In this document: positions 26,621 through 34,400 of the stretch, piece after piece
Layout of the letters: every line of letters begins with the position of its first letter
How positions within the stretch are numbered: position 1 is the first letter of the stretch
NCBI GenBank assembly: GCA_009780485.1
Contig: WQZZ01000011.1
Location: 1 to 34,400 of the forward strand
Origin: Defluviitaleaceae bacterium
GTDB lineage: Bacteria > Bacillota > Clostridia > Lachnospirales > WRAX01
Length of the DNA: 34,400 nt
Direction of reading: 5' to 3'
Notes under the pieces: generated by a model
Told to the model about the DNA's origin: nothing
The model's input: only the letters and a program-made list of their open reading frames with translations
Databases searched by the model: none
Position numbers and translations under genes: made by a program

Positions 26621-27661
26621 TTAGTCATTATCTGGAATTAACTTGTCGTCCTTACCAAGATTAATCTTCACATTAGCAAGCCCTTCACGCATTTTAGTGT
26701 CAGCCAGCTTGTTTTGCATATTATACAAGTCCATAATGCCGATGTTACCTTTAGTTAAGGCTTCCGCTATGGCACGTGGTACTTGTGCCTCTGCTTCCAC
26801 AACCTTGGAACGCATTTCCTCAACTTGTGCCTTCATTTCCTGCTCTTTTGCGATTGCCGTGGCACGACGCTCCTCTGCCTTTGCTTGGGCGATGCGCTTG
26901 TCAGCCTCCGCTTGGTCAATTTGCAACTGCGCCCCGATATTTCTGCCCACATCAATATCTGCAATGTCAATGGACAGGATTTCGTATGCAGTTCCGCTGT
27001 CCAAACCTTTATTCAAAACCGTTTGGGAGATTTTGTCTGGGTTTTCCAAAACCTCTTGATGAGATTTGGCAGAGCCGATGGTGGTAACGATACCTTCACC
27101 AACACGGGCAATAATCGTGTCTTCACCAGCACCACCAACAAGCCTTGCAATATTGGCACGTACTGTAACCTTTGCCAAAGCCTTAATTTCGATACCATTT
27201 ACCGCCATAGCAGAAATCATTGGCGTTTCAATGATTTTGGGCATAACAGACATACGCACGGCTTCAAAAACATCACGACCTGCAAGGTCAATGGCGGCTG
27301 CACGCTCGAAACTAAGTTCCATATTGGCACGGTGGGCGGCTATTAGTGCATCCACCACATTGTCAACACGTCCGCCAGATAGAAGGTGGCTTTCCAGTTG
27401 GTTCTGGCTAATGGCAAGACCCGCCTTTGTCCCCTTAATTAGCGGATTAATAACACGTGCGGGGCGAACCCTACGCAAACGCATACCAACCAGCGAGAAA
27501 ATGCTGACCTTTACACCAGCGGATATGGCCGAAATCCACAGACCGACAGGTATAAAGTTAAAAAACAGGATTGCAAAAAACAATACCAGAATACCGACAA
27601 CCACCACTAGGGTTAGTGTTCCTGGTGCCATGTTGAAAAGGTCAAAGTTTAGCATTAACAT
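26621..27661 (-). CDS. floA: Flotillin-like protein FloA
   Basis: [83 protein letters not shown]. Confidence 0.95.
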   Translation of the reverse strand: MLMLNFDLFNMAPGTLTLVVVVGILVLFFAILFFNFIPVGLWISAISAGVKVSIFSLVGMRLRRVRPARVINPLIKGTKAGLAISQNQLESHLLSGGRVDNVVDALIAAHRANMELSFERAAAIDLAGRDVFEAVRMSVMPKIIETPMISAMAVNGIEIKALAKVTVRANIARLVGGAGEDTIIARVGEGIVTTIGSAKSHQEVLENPDKISQTVLNKGLDSGTAYEILSIDIADIDVGRNIGAQLQIDQAEADKRIAQAKAEERRATAIAKEQEMKAQVEEMRSKVVEAEAQVPRAIAEALTKGNIGIMDLYNMQNKLADTKMREGLANVKINLGKDDKLIPDND

Positions 27662-27698
27662 AAATTTTTACCTCCTATGATTTTGTTTTTATGTGGTA

Positions 27699-27719
27699 GG
27701 ACGAAAGTGGTCGCCCCTA
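27699..27719. repeat. Dispersed short repeat, copy 3 (degenerate)
   Basis: GGACGAAAGTGGTCGCCCCTA versus copy 2 GGACGACCAATGGTCGCCCCTA. Confidence 0.5.
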
Positions 27720-27741
27720 AGTGAAAATACAAAATTTAAGC

Positions 27742-28176
27742 CTATGTAGTGAGACTTTCTTTCTTTTGTATTGCTATAGGGAATAACTCTTGCAGGGCGG
27801 GATATGTCAACTCATTGGGAAGGAAATCAAACAAGCGTACTTCGCCCATCTCACTATGTTCGGGCATTTCGGATAAATTATGAATAATTGCAAAATACAC
27901 TTGTCCGTTCCCTGACACATCTCTCCCATTGAAATTTCCAAAAAGCGAATAGTCGCATAGTGGTTCTATATCAAAATGGGTTGCCCCCGCTTCTTCAAAC
28001 AATTCCCGTTTTGCGGCTTCCAATGGCGTTTCGCCTTCTTCAATATGCCCGCCTTGCGTTTCCCATGTCGTTCTTTCTTTGTGTTTACTTAAAACCCATT
28101 TACCATTGTATAAAGAAATTATGTCGGCATATTTATAATTGCCCAAAGTATCAAACGGATATGATTTACATTTCAT
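27742..28176 (-). CDS. NUDIX hydrolase
   Basis: Nudix box GGHIEEGETPLEAAKRELFEEAGA. Confidence 0.93.
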   Translation of the reverse strand: MKCKSYPFDTLGNYKYADIISLYNGKWVLSKHKERTTWETQGGHIEEGETPLEAAKRELFEEAGATHFDIEPLCDYSLFGNFNGRDVSGNGQVYFAIIHNLSEMPEHSEMGEVRLFDFLPNELTYPALQELFPIAIQKKESLTT

Positions 28177-28203
28177 AAAAACCTCACCAAATATTAGATA
28201 TGG

Positions 28204-28680
28204 CTAATTTCCCGCAAGCTTCACAAACACCCTACGGTTCTGCACATCAACAACTTTAATTCGCTTGTCCACATCTATGTAGCCAGCTTCGGAAGACACT
28301 TCTATTTTTGTGCCATTAAAGTCAGCAAAACCTTGGGGGCGAAGGGCAGATGTAGTTACGCCTTCTTTACCAATGAAATATTCCAGTCCGCCAACGTCCA
28401 CCGTGTCTTCTGCCAAGGTTTCGGAAAGGATGAAACGCCCATCCAACTGACGCTTGCGTAAGAAACGCCACAACATCCACAAGCCAGGCACAGTTACCAT
28501 AACCTTGCCAAGCACAATCCAACCACCGATTGGGGATGACACCGCCACCAAAACCAGCGACACCGCAACGCCCACAAGACCGATAATTGCCAATGGTCCA
28601 AAGCCTTCAACAAAAATGTCGGCGATAGACACAATTAAGGATACAACAAACAAACCGATTGCGAAATAAAACATAAGCAA
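28204..28680 (-). CDS. NfeD-family membrane protein
   Basis: N-terminal TMs and C-terminal OB-like GKEGVTTSALRPQGFADFNGTKIEVSSEAGYIDVDKRIKVVDVQNRRVFVK. Confidence 0.9.
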   Translation of the reverse strand: MLMFYFAIGLFVVSLIVSIADIFVEGFGPLAIIGLVGVAVSLVLVAVSSPIGGWIVLGKVMVTVPGLWMLWRFLRKRQLDGRFILSETLAEDTVDVGGLEYFIGKEGVTTSALRPQGFADFNGTKIEVSSEAGYIDVDKRIKVVDVQNRRVFVKLAGN

Positions 28681-28770
28681 ACACCTCCTAAAATTATCTG
28701 CTCGTCACATTGGCTTACCTTTTATTAAAGTATACGCAAGATTTTTGATTTTGTCTGATAAAAATTAAAA

Positions 28771-29184
28771 TTATTTTTTGCGGGTGTGCATGGTTACATT
28801 GCCTGACATTTTGCCCTCTGGTTGGGCAGGTTTTGATATGGCTTTCATGGATGCCACCATGTTGTCCATTTCACGGTTTACCCTTTCTGTACATTCGTCA
28901 CAAAAATGTCCACCTGTAATTTTTTCTCCACAGTTACGGCAACTTAGCTCACCCGTGGCGGCTTCTAGGCGACCATCCCTTAGATAGCCAAGGATTTTTT
29001 TGGCTGTTGCACCTGTGGCTTCTGCCACTTCGCCAATTGTGGCTTTTGGGTTGTCTCGCAAATAATCTTGCACCACAAGAAATAACTGTTCTTCTTCTCT
29101 CTCGCAATCCGTGCAAATTGGGCTACGAATTTTTGCGAACAACTTTTTACACTTTCTACAATTTGCCATTTCCATCACAATCAC
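28771..29184 (-). CDS. YvyF-like flagellar-operon-type zinc-finger protein
   Basis: MANCRKCKKLFAKIRSPICTDCEREEEQLFLVVQDYLRDNPKATIGEVAEATGATAKKILGYLRDGRL...CRNCGEKITGGHFCDEC. Confidence 0.75.
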   Translation of the reverse strand: MIVMEMANCRKCKKLFAKIRSPICTDCEREEEQLFLVVQDYLRDNPKATIGEVAEATGATAKKILGYLRDGRLEAATGELSCRNCGEKITGGHFCDECTERVNREMDNMVASMKAISKPAQPEGKMSGNVTMHTRKK

Positions 29185-29194
29185 GCTCCTCTAA

Positions 29195-30184
29195 TTATAT
29201 TAAGCCTATAGCATTTTTTACTTTTACTAGAACCTTGTCGCCTATGTTTTTAGCTTTTTCTGCGTTGGTTTTGGCGATTTGTTGCAGGTGTTCTGGGTTT
29301 TTGATAAGTTCGTTATATTTGGCTTGGATTGGACTGGTTACATTGTCAATGACGGCTTGCGCCACCGTGGTTTTAAGATGCCCGTATTGTTTGCCCTCAA
29401 ATTCTGCAAGGCTGGCTTCTAGGGTGATACCGCAAGCCAAAGCATAAATCTCTAAAAGGCTACTGACACCCGCTTTGTTTTCGGGGTCATGACGGATTTC
29501 TGTGTCGCTATCAGTGACGGCACGCTTAAACTTTTTCATAACCACATCAGCGGGGTCTAAAATCCCTACATAATGGGCTTCTCCGTCGGATTTAGACATT
29601 TTCTTCTCGGGGTCACTTAAACGCTTTATGCGTGCGCCTGTTTTTGGGGTAAAAACCTCGGGAATAGTGAAAATGTCGCCGTAAATATTATTAAAACGTA
29701 TGGCAATGTCACGGGTTAGCTCCAAATGTTGTTTTTGGTCGTCGCCAATTGGCACTAGATGACTGCCAAACAGCAAAATATCTGCGGCTTGCAACACTGG
29801 GTAGGCGAACAGTCCTAGGTTTATATTATCTGGATTGTTTGCGGATTTATCCTTATATTGGGTCATGCGTCCCAGCTCGCCCATATAGGCAAAGCAGGAC
29901 AACAACCAACTAAGCTCCGAATGTCCGTTATAATGGGATTGGACATAGATGGTATTTTTGTCGGGGTCAAGCCCGCAAGCAATGTATAATGCCAAGGCGT
30001 TCAGTGTGTTTTTGCGTAGTTCGTCTGGGCTTTGACGCACAGTAATTGCGTGCAAGTCCACAATGCAATACAAGCAATTATAATCATCTTGTAAATCTGC
30101 CCAATTTTTAATTGCACCAAAGTAATTGCCTATATGCGGCACACCCGATGGTTGCATTCCTGAAAATATAACTTTTTTACTCAT
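29195..30184 (-). CDS. trpS: Tryptophan--tRNA ligase
   Basis: FSGMQPSGVPHIGNYFGAIKNW (HIGN), KMSKSDGEAHY (KMSKS). Confidence 0.97.
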   Translation of the reverse strand: MSKKVIFSGMQPSGVPHIGNYFGAIKNWADLQDDYNCLYCIVDLHAITVRQSPDELRKNTLNALALYIACGLDPDKNTIYVQSHYNGHSELSWLLSCFAYMGELGRMTQYKDKSANNPDNINLGLFAYPVLQAADILLFGSHLVPIGDDQKQHLELTRDIAIRFNNIYGDIFTIPEVFTPKTGARIKRLSDPEKKMSKSDGEAHYVGILDPADVVMKKFKRAVTDSDTEIRHDPENKAGVSSLLEIYALACGITLEASLAEFEGKQYGHLKTTVAQAVIDNVTSPIQAKYNELIKNPEHLQQIAKTNAEKAKNIGDKVLVKVKNAIGLI

Positions 30185-30276
30185 CTTTTCACCTTCTTAT
30201 AACACAGAAATTTAATTTTGTTTGCTTTTATATTTTTGAAGTTAAACAACTCTACCACAAATTATAACACAAAAAC

Positions 30277-31887
30277 CTAACCGTGTCTATTCCTAAATTC
30301 CATGGGCAACATACCTTCTCTCCTGCGGAAAACAGAGCGGAACACCCTCGCATCAAAGTATCCTACACGGGCGGCAACTTCTTCTTCTGATACAATTTCT
30401 TCTCCCCGCAAAATTTCCTTCGCCTTGGCTATGCGTTTGGTTTGGAGGTATTCTTTGAAAGACACACTTGTCATCTGTAAAAATGCTCTACCTAAAAACT
30501 CTCCCGTCGTGCCAAACTCTTGTGCAAGGGCGTTAATTTTCAAATCTTCAAAGAAGAATTGGTTTACACGTTCTTGTGCCAAAAGCACCATGCGCTTGCT
30601 GTTTTCATTGTTACGTGCATCTATAAATCTGCTAAACGACCAAAGGGCTTCCTGCATCATTTTGCGGGCTTCGTCTGTGGTTTTAAGTGCCAAAATATCT
30701 GCGAAGTTGAAAAACTCTCGGAAGCGTCCCTCTACATCAATGCCCAGCTCGCTGGCGTAACGACTAATGGCGATTACGATTTTCATAATAATGCGGGGTA
30801 GCAGGTTTTGGGGCAGACTTCCAGCTTTGTCTAAAGCCCTCAAAATATCTTCAAGTAGTTTGATGGAGTAGTCATACTCCCCGACAACTGCAGCAAAAAT
30901 TAGCTTATCTTCTTTGTCAGCTGGATATTTGTAGGTTATGTGATTTTCTGGCTCTACAAAGTCGATCGGGATAATGCTATTATATCCCAGCAAGTGCCTA
31001 TAACGCAAAGCCCCCTCTGCTTCTTTTGCAGAATATCGCAGGCTGGCTAAATCATCATAAAGTCGTCCCAGCCCAATTGTAGCAGATTGTTGACAACGCT
31101 CTGCAATTTCAGATTTTATGCGATGACAAAAATCTAGAAGGTCATCAAAGTTTTGTTGGCTGTGTACAATGCAGGTTATAGAATTAAAACTGCTGATAAA
31201 AGAATAACCTAGACCGTGATTTGTTAGGTGTCTATCCACAATCCAAAAGATACGGTAGATTAGTAAATGTTTTGCCCGTTCTTCTAGGTTTGCAATGGCT
31301 TCTTGGAAACGGTCTATACGAATGACAAAAACAGCAAAGGGTTGCACTAACGTCATGCCAAAATAGTTAAGAGAGCTTTCGATTTCCTCTTTTTCTAAGT
31401 TGACATCACCTGTAAGGTTTGTCAAAAAGCGATAGCGGAAAATTTCCCTATCTCTTTGATATTCCTCTGCCATAAGGGAATCTTGTGCAATACGCTCGGC
31501 GGCTTCTTCAAAAATCCCTACTATATGTCGTAATGACATCTCAAATTCCCTTGGTTTGGCGGGTTTGTAAATATAATCTGTCGCCCCGTATTCCATACTT
31601 GCACGTAAATAATCATAATCGTCATATGTGCCTGTTATCATAAGTTTGGTGGATGGTCGGCTTAAAACTACCTCACGGATAATTCGCAAAGTGGACAGGG
31701 CAAAAAAACGAATGTCCATAATTATAATATCTGGTTTGGATTTTTCTATCATGCCCCAAAACTTGTCTACGCTGGCTTCGTGCAGAACAGAAACAACCTT
31801 TACACCTCTGTCAAAACCACGTTTTATATATGCTTTATATAAATTTACCACATCAACGCTGGAATCCACTAGCATCGCTTTAACCAT
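30277..31887 (-). CDS. YesN-type response regulator with AraC HTH output
   Basis: Receiver domain (KPDIIIMDIRFFALSTLRIIREV), central ligand/GGDEF-like region, C-terminal AraC (SFKEYLQTKRIAKAKEILRGEEIVSEEEVAARVGYFDARVFRSVFRRREGMLPMEFRNR). Confidence 0.9.
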   Translation of the reverse strand: MVKAMLVDSSVDVVNLYKAYIKRGFDRGVKVVSVLHEASVDKFWGMIEKSKPDIIIMDIRFFALSTLRIIREVVLSRPSTKLMITGTYDDYDYLRASMEYGATDYIYKPAKPREFEMSLRHIVGIFEEAAERIAQDSLMAEEYQRDREIFRYRFLTNLTGDVNLEKEEIESSLNYFGMTLVQPFAVFVIRIDRFQEAIANLEERAKHLLIYRIFWIVDRHLTNHGLGYSFISSFNSITCIVHSQQNFDDLLDFCHRIKSEIAERCQQSATIGLGRLYDDLASLRYSAKEAEGALRYRHLLGYNSIIPIDFVEPENHITYKYPADKEDKLIFAAVVGEYDYSIKLLEDILRALDKAGSLPQNLLPRIIMKIVIAISRYASELGIDVEGRFREFFNFADILALKTTDEARKMMQEALWSFSRFIDARNNENSKRMVLLAQERVNQFFFEDLKINALAQEFGTTGEFLGRAFLQMTSVSFKEYLQTKRIAKAKEILRGEEIVSEEEVAARVGYFDARVFRSVFRRREGMLPMEFRNRHG

Positions 31888-31963
31888 AATACTGCCACCT
31901 CGCTACATTGATACTTTTATTATACCACTTATCGGCTAAAAGTCAAACATACTTTATAATAAA

Positions 31964-31995
31964 AGGCTTCTACCCTCTTTTCAGAGTAAGAAGCC
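31964..31995 (-). terminator. Rho-independent terminator of the GNAT gene
   Basis: - strand GGCTTCT-TACTCTGAAAAGAGGGT-AGAAGCC followed by TTTTATT. Confidence 0.75.
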
Positions 31996-32009
31996 ACGTA
32001 ACTATTATT

Positions 32010-32903
32010 TTAGTGTCTATATGTGTAATTTGCCCTATTTTTTATGCAATAAGCCGCATTTTCAACCATCAACTTGAACCCGCATGAATAATATAATTCA
32101 CTTGCATGGGTATTCAGCTTATCGACAATCAAATCAACAGTATCGGTATTATGCTTGTTTAAGGCGTATTCTAAAGTGGCATTAAGCACTGCCCATCCAT
32201 AACCTTTACCACGGGCATTTTCATCAACGCCAAATATTTCCGCCGTGGCATGATTTGGATTGTCGTAAAACTTTAATACCCCATAACCAACAAATGCACC
32301 CTTTTCATCTAAGGCACAGAAAACCTCACGGTCTTTACCTATTGCATCTATTACGCTTTCGGGCAGAATATATGCAACAGGGAAGGTGTCATTAAATATA
32401 CGGATAAATTCGCTCCTAAACCTATCCTCATACATGACCACTGTGTGCTTAATGTCTTGCGGCTTATAATCGGCTTTTTTGAGCAATAAAATATACTCGT
32501 TGTCATTGCGTTCTGCCGATAGTAATTCTGCAAGCTTGTGAAGATTTTCATTCTTCGTGTTAAAGTAGAAGTTAAACCTTACAGCTTGTGTGAACTTAGA
32601 AAAGGAATAATCAAACATTTCTTTTGCCGCTTCTTGGTTCCATTCATCTTTGAAAAACGGTCCAACGCAGTCAACCCAATTATTTTCGGGACTGATGAAG
32701 AATCCGAAAATACCAACCAAAGTATCGCCGTCAAAATATCCCAACATAAGATTATCGGGGTTGCCCATGAGAAAACTAAAATCTCCGTGTATTGAACTTT
32801 TTTCTTTTGGGCAGTACGCACAGTTATTTTCTGGCTGACTATTTCTTAAAAATGCTATTTCCACGCATTGTTGTAGATAGTTAGAGTTAATTTCTCTTAT
32901 CAT
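32010..32903 (-). CDS. GNAT-family N-acetyltransferase (tandem GNAT fold)
   Basis: Acetyl-CoA motif VDENARGKGYGWAVLNATLEYAL; C-terminal ASELYYSCGFKLM; N-terminal half GNAT-like but degenerate. Confidence 0.85.
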   Translation of the reverse strand: MIREINSNYLQQCVEIAFLRNSQPENNCAYCPKEKSSIHGDFSFLMGNPDNLMLGYFDGDTLVGIFGFFISPENNWVDCVGPFFKDEWNQEAAKEMFDYSFSKFTQAVRFNFYFNTKNENLHKLAELLSAERNDNEYILLLKKADYKPQDIKHTVVMYEDRFRSEFIRIFNDTFPVAYILPESVIDAIGKDREVFCALDEKGAFVGYGVLKFYDNPNHATAEIFGVDENARGKGYGWAVLNATLEYALNKHNTDTVDLIVDKLNTHASELYYSCGFKLMVENAAYCIKNRANYTYRH

Positions 32904-32925
32904 ATATGTTTCAACCTCTCTTAAT

Positions 32926-32952
32926 GAGGGTTGCTATTTTCTAGTAACCCTC
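32926..32952 (-). promoter_or_regulatory. Hairpin overlapping the end of a leader ORF, upstream of GNAT
   Basis: - strand GAGGGTTACTA-GAAAA-TAGCAACCCTC, 11-bp arms with one A/C mismatch. The distal arm can alternatively pair with GAGAGGTTG at the GNAT SD. Confidence 0.6.
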
Positions 32953-32996
32953 CATATTCTTTTTGCTTGATTTTTGATTTTTGCAATATTTGCCAT
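32934..32996 (-). CDS. Putative 20-aa leader peptide MANIAKIKNQAKRIWRVTRK
   Basis: ATG at 32996, TAG at 32934-32936, SD AAAGGGGGT 7 nt upstream. Below the ORF track length cutoff. Confidence 0.55.
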   Translation of the reverse strand: MANIAKIKNQAKRIWRVTRK

Positions 32997-33219
32997 TACT
33001 TTGACCCCCTTTCTTCATAGATTTATTATTTCGCCGAGGCGTTATAACCATTGTGTGGCATATCGTACATCAGATAATTATACCATGCCACTATAGCAAT
33101 GTCACGAACAATTTTCCGCATTTTTCCTATTATTAAAAAATCTTATTGATAACAGCCCGAGAATGATTTAGTGGACATGTAGGTTGGTAAGCTCTATCTT
33201 TTTGTTTTTCAAAAAGACC

Positions 33220-33248
33220 TTGATTTTTGTCAGGGTTTGTGGTATAAT
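33220..33248 (+). promoter_or_regulatory. Putative sigma-A promoter of the MCP gene
   Basis: TTGATT (33220-33225) - 17 nt - TATAAT (33243-33248). Confidence 0.7.
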
Positions 33249-33291
33249 AATCCCATTGCTGAAAAGCGTCATAGATAACGTGAAGGGAGAA

Positions 33292-34400
33292 ATGATTAAC
33301 ATGAGCAAGAAGTTGAAACAACGAATTGCAGAGCTTGAGGCGCAACTGGCGGCTTCACAAGCGGAATCTGCAACCCTAACACAGGAAACCCAGCGGATGG
33401 GCATCGAAATTGCACAGAAAAACTGGAATGTTCGTGCGGATATTAGCAAGGTTCAGGGTTCTGACAGACAAACCCTTAACAATTTTAACCAATCTCTGGA
33501 TATGATTGTTGGGATTATTGACGGTTTGCCCGTGCCAATGGGTATTTTTGACGCCGATTCTCGCATTTTGTATGGTAACAAGCGGTTTTTGTTGCAAGGT
33601 TTTCGGGTGGGTAAAACCCATTTTGAGGCGGCTCCATCGGATTGTAATAGGGAGCTTGATGACCGTATTCGTGGGGTTGTGCGTACTGGAGCAGAAGCCA
33701 ATTTTCTGTTAACCACCAAAAGCCCTGCTGGGGTAGAGCTTCTAGAAGAATTTTTTGTTATCCCTTTGAAGGATAAAGATGGTAAAATAACTGCTGCCGT
33801 TGCCATTAACACGAATGCCAGCGAGATAATGAAAAGCCAGAAGGTTGCCGCTTACCTTAAATTTGAAACAACTGATATTGTTAAAAGGTTTAACGAAGGG
33901 CTTGGAGCAGGCTTTTTGCGTTTAGATTTTGAGGTTGAACCCCATGACGAGGACACAGAGTCGTCTGCCATTGCCTTTGGTGAGATAAGCAACACCCTAA
34001 AATCAGCCATTGCCTTTATCAAAGATTATGTGGATGAAATTAACCAAATCCTTGCTGCCATTGCCGATGGTGATTTGACCAAAAGAATTACAAGAGAGTA
34101 CAAAGGCGACTTCGCTTCCATCAGAAACAGCATTAATCATATTAGTAGCAGCCTGCACAACACTATGTCGGAAATACAATCCGCTTCTGAGCAGGTTTCC
34201 AGTGGTGCATCGCAGATTGCCAGCAGTGCAACGGATTTGGCAAGTGGTTCTCAAGAACAAACTGCAAGTGTGGAAGAACTAAATGTTGCCATTGAAATAA
34301 TTGCTCAACAAACCAGCAAAAATGCCGAATCGGCTGGTATTGCCAATGAATTGTCTGGTAAAAGCGAGCAAAACGCCCAAGCTGGCAACGAAGCCATGAA
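33292..34400 (+). CDS. Methyl-accepting chemotaxis protein, soluble, PAS-containing (truncated by right edge)
   Basis: Coiled-coil start (MSKKLKQRIAELEAQLAASQAE), PAS-like IDGLPVPMGIFDADSRILYGNKRFL, HAMP-like ILAAIADGDLTKRITREYKGDFASIRNSIN, MCP start ASEQVSSGASQIASSATDLASGSQEQTASVEELN. No TM segment seen; start 33292 or 33301. Confidence 0.88.
   Translation, partial: MINMSKKLKQRIAELEAQLAASQAESATLTQETQRMGIEIAQKNWNVRADISKVQGSDRQTLNNFNQSLDMIVGIIDGLPVPMGIFDADSRILYGNKRFLLQGFRVGKTHFEAAPSDCNRELDDRIRGVVRTGAEANFLLTTKSPAGVELLEEFFVIPLKDKDGKITAAVAINTNASEIMKSQKVAAYLKFETTDIVKRFNEGLGAGFLRLDFEVEPHDEDTESSAIAFGEISNTLKSAIAFIKDYVDEINQILAAIADGDLTKRITREYKGDFASIRNSINHISSSLHNTMSEIQSASEQVSSGASQIASSATDLASGSQEQTASVEELNVAIEIIAQQTSKNAESAGIANELSGKSEQNAQAGNEAM

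Noticed and set aside
27066-27680. 204-aa + strand ORF
   Set aside because: Antisense to floA, low-complexity Thr/Ser/Pro/Arg-rich translation typical of an out-of-frame reading; no plausible SD.
30277-31887. Missing sensor kinase for the YesN-type regulator as an anomaly
   Set aside because: Orphan YesN/AraC response regulators are common in Clostridia and the partner may be elsewhere in the genome.
33133-33449. - strand ORFs (70 and 93 aa)
   Set aside because: Overlap the MCP promoter and 5' coding region antisense; no domain recognised.

Overview
This 34.4 kb window looks like ordinary chromosomal DNA from a low-GC, spore-forming Firmicute (Clostridia-like; this rests on the SigG, SpoIIGA-region-like and Opp gene content and is an inference). 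From left to right it contains: an oppABCDF peptide ABC transporter operon (- strand, oppF cut by the left edge); a sporulation/division block (sigG, a short membrane protein, ftsZ, ftsQ/divIB); malic enzyme; an orphan HSDR_N-type PD-(D/E)XK nuclease; a DEAD-box RNA helicase; a cupin; a TIGR01440/UPF0340 protein; cytidine deaminase; minCDE; a divergent XRE regulator/TM2 pair; an Lgt-family paralogue downstream of four tandem DUF4190-like small membrane proteins; bioY; DUF454; Dps; comFC; MATE; a decayed Fic gene; an EFR1-type flavodoxin-ferredoxin; floA-NUDIX-nfeD; YvyF-like; trpS; a YesN-type regulator; GNAT; and a soluble MCP cut by the right edge. No rRNA, tRNA, CRISPR array, prophage or transposase was seen. 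I found no convincing large undescribed system. The most unusual signals are: (1) an unannotated 20-codon leader ORF with a strong SD, overlapped by mutually exclusive hairpins upstream of a GNAT gene; (2) a 109-bp MITE-like inverted-repeat element with compensatory changes, plus two related dispersed copies; (3) an 18-bp perfect inverted repeat covering a promoter -10; (4) a 26-bp perfect palindrome next to a perfect consensus promoter; (5) a four-gene tandem DUF4190-like array coupled to a Cys-rich Lgt variant; (6) a Fic gene with a destroyed catalytic motif and a frameshift; (7) the orphan nuclease. All family calls come from motif recognition by eye, without database searches.
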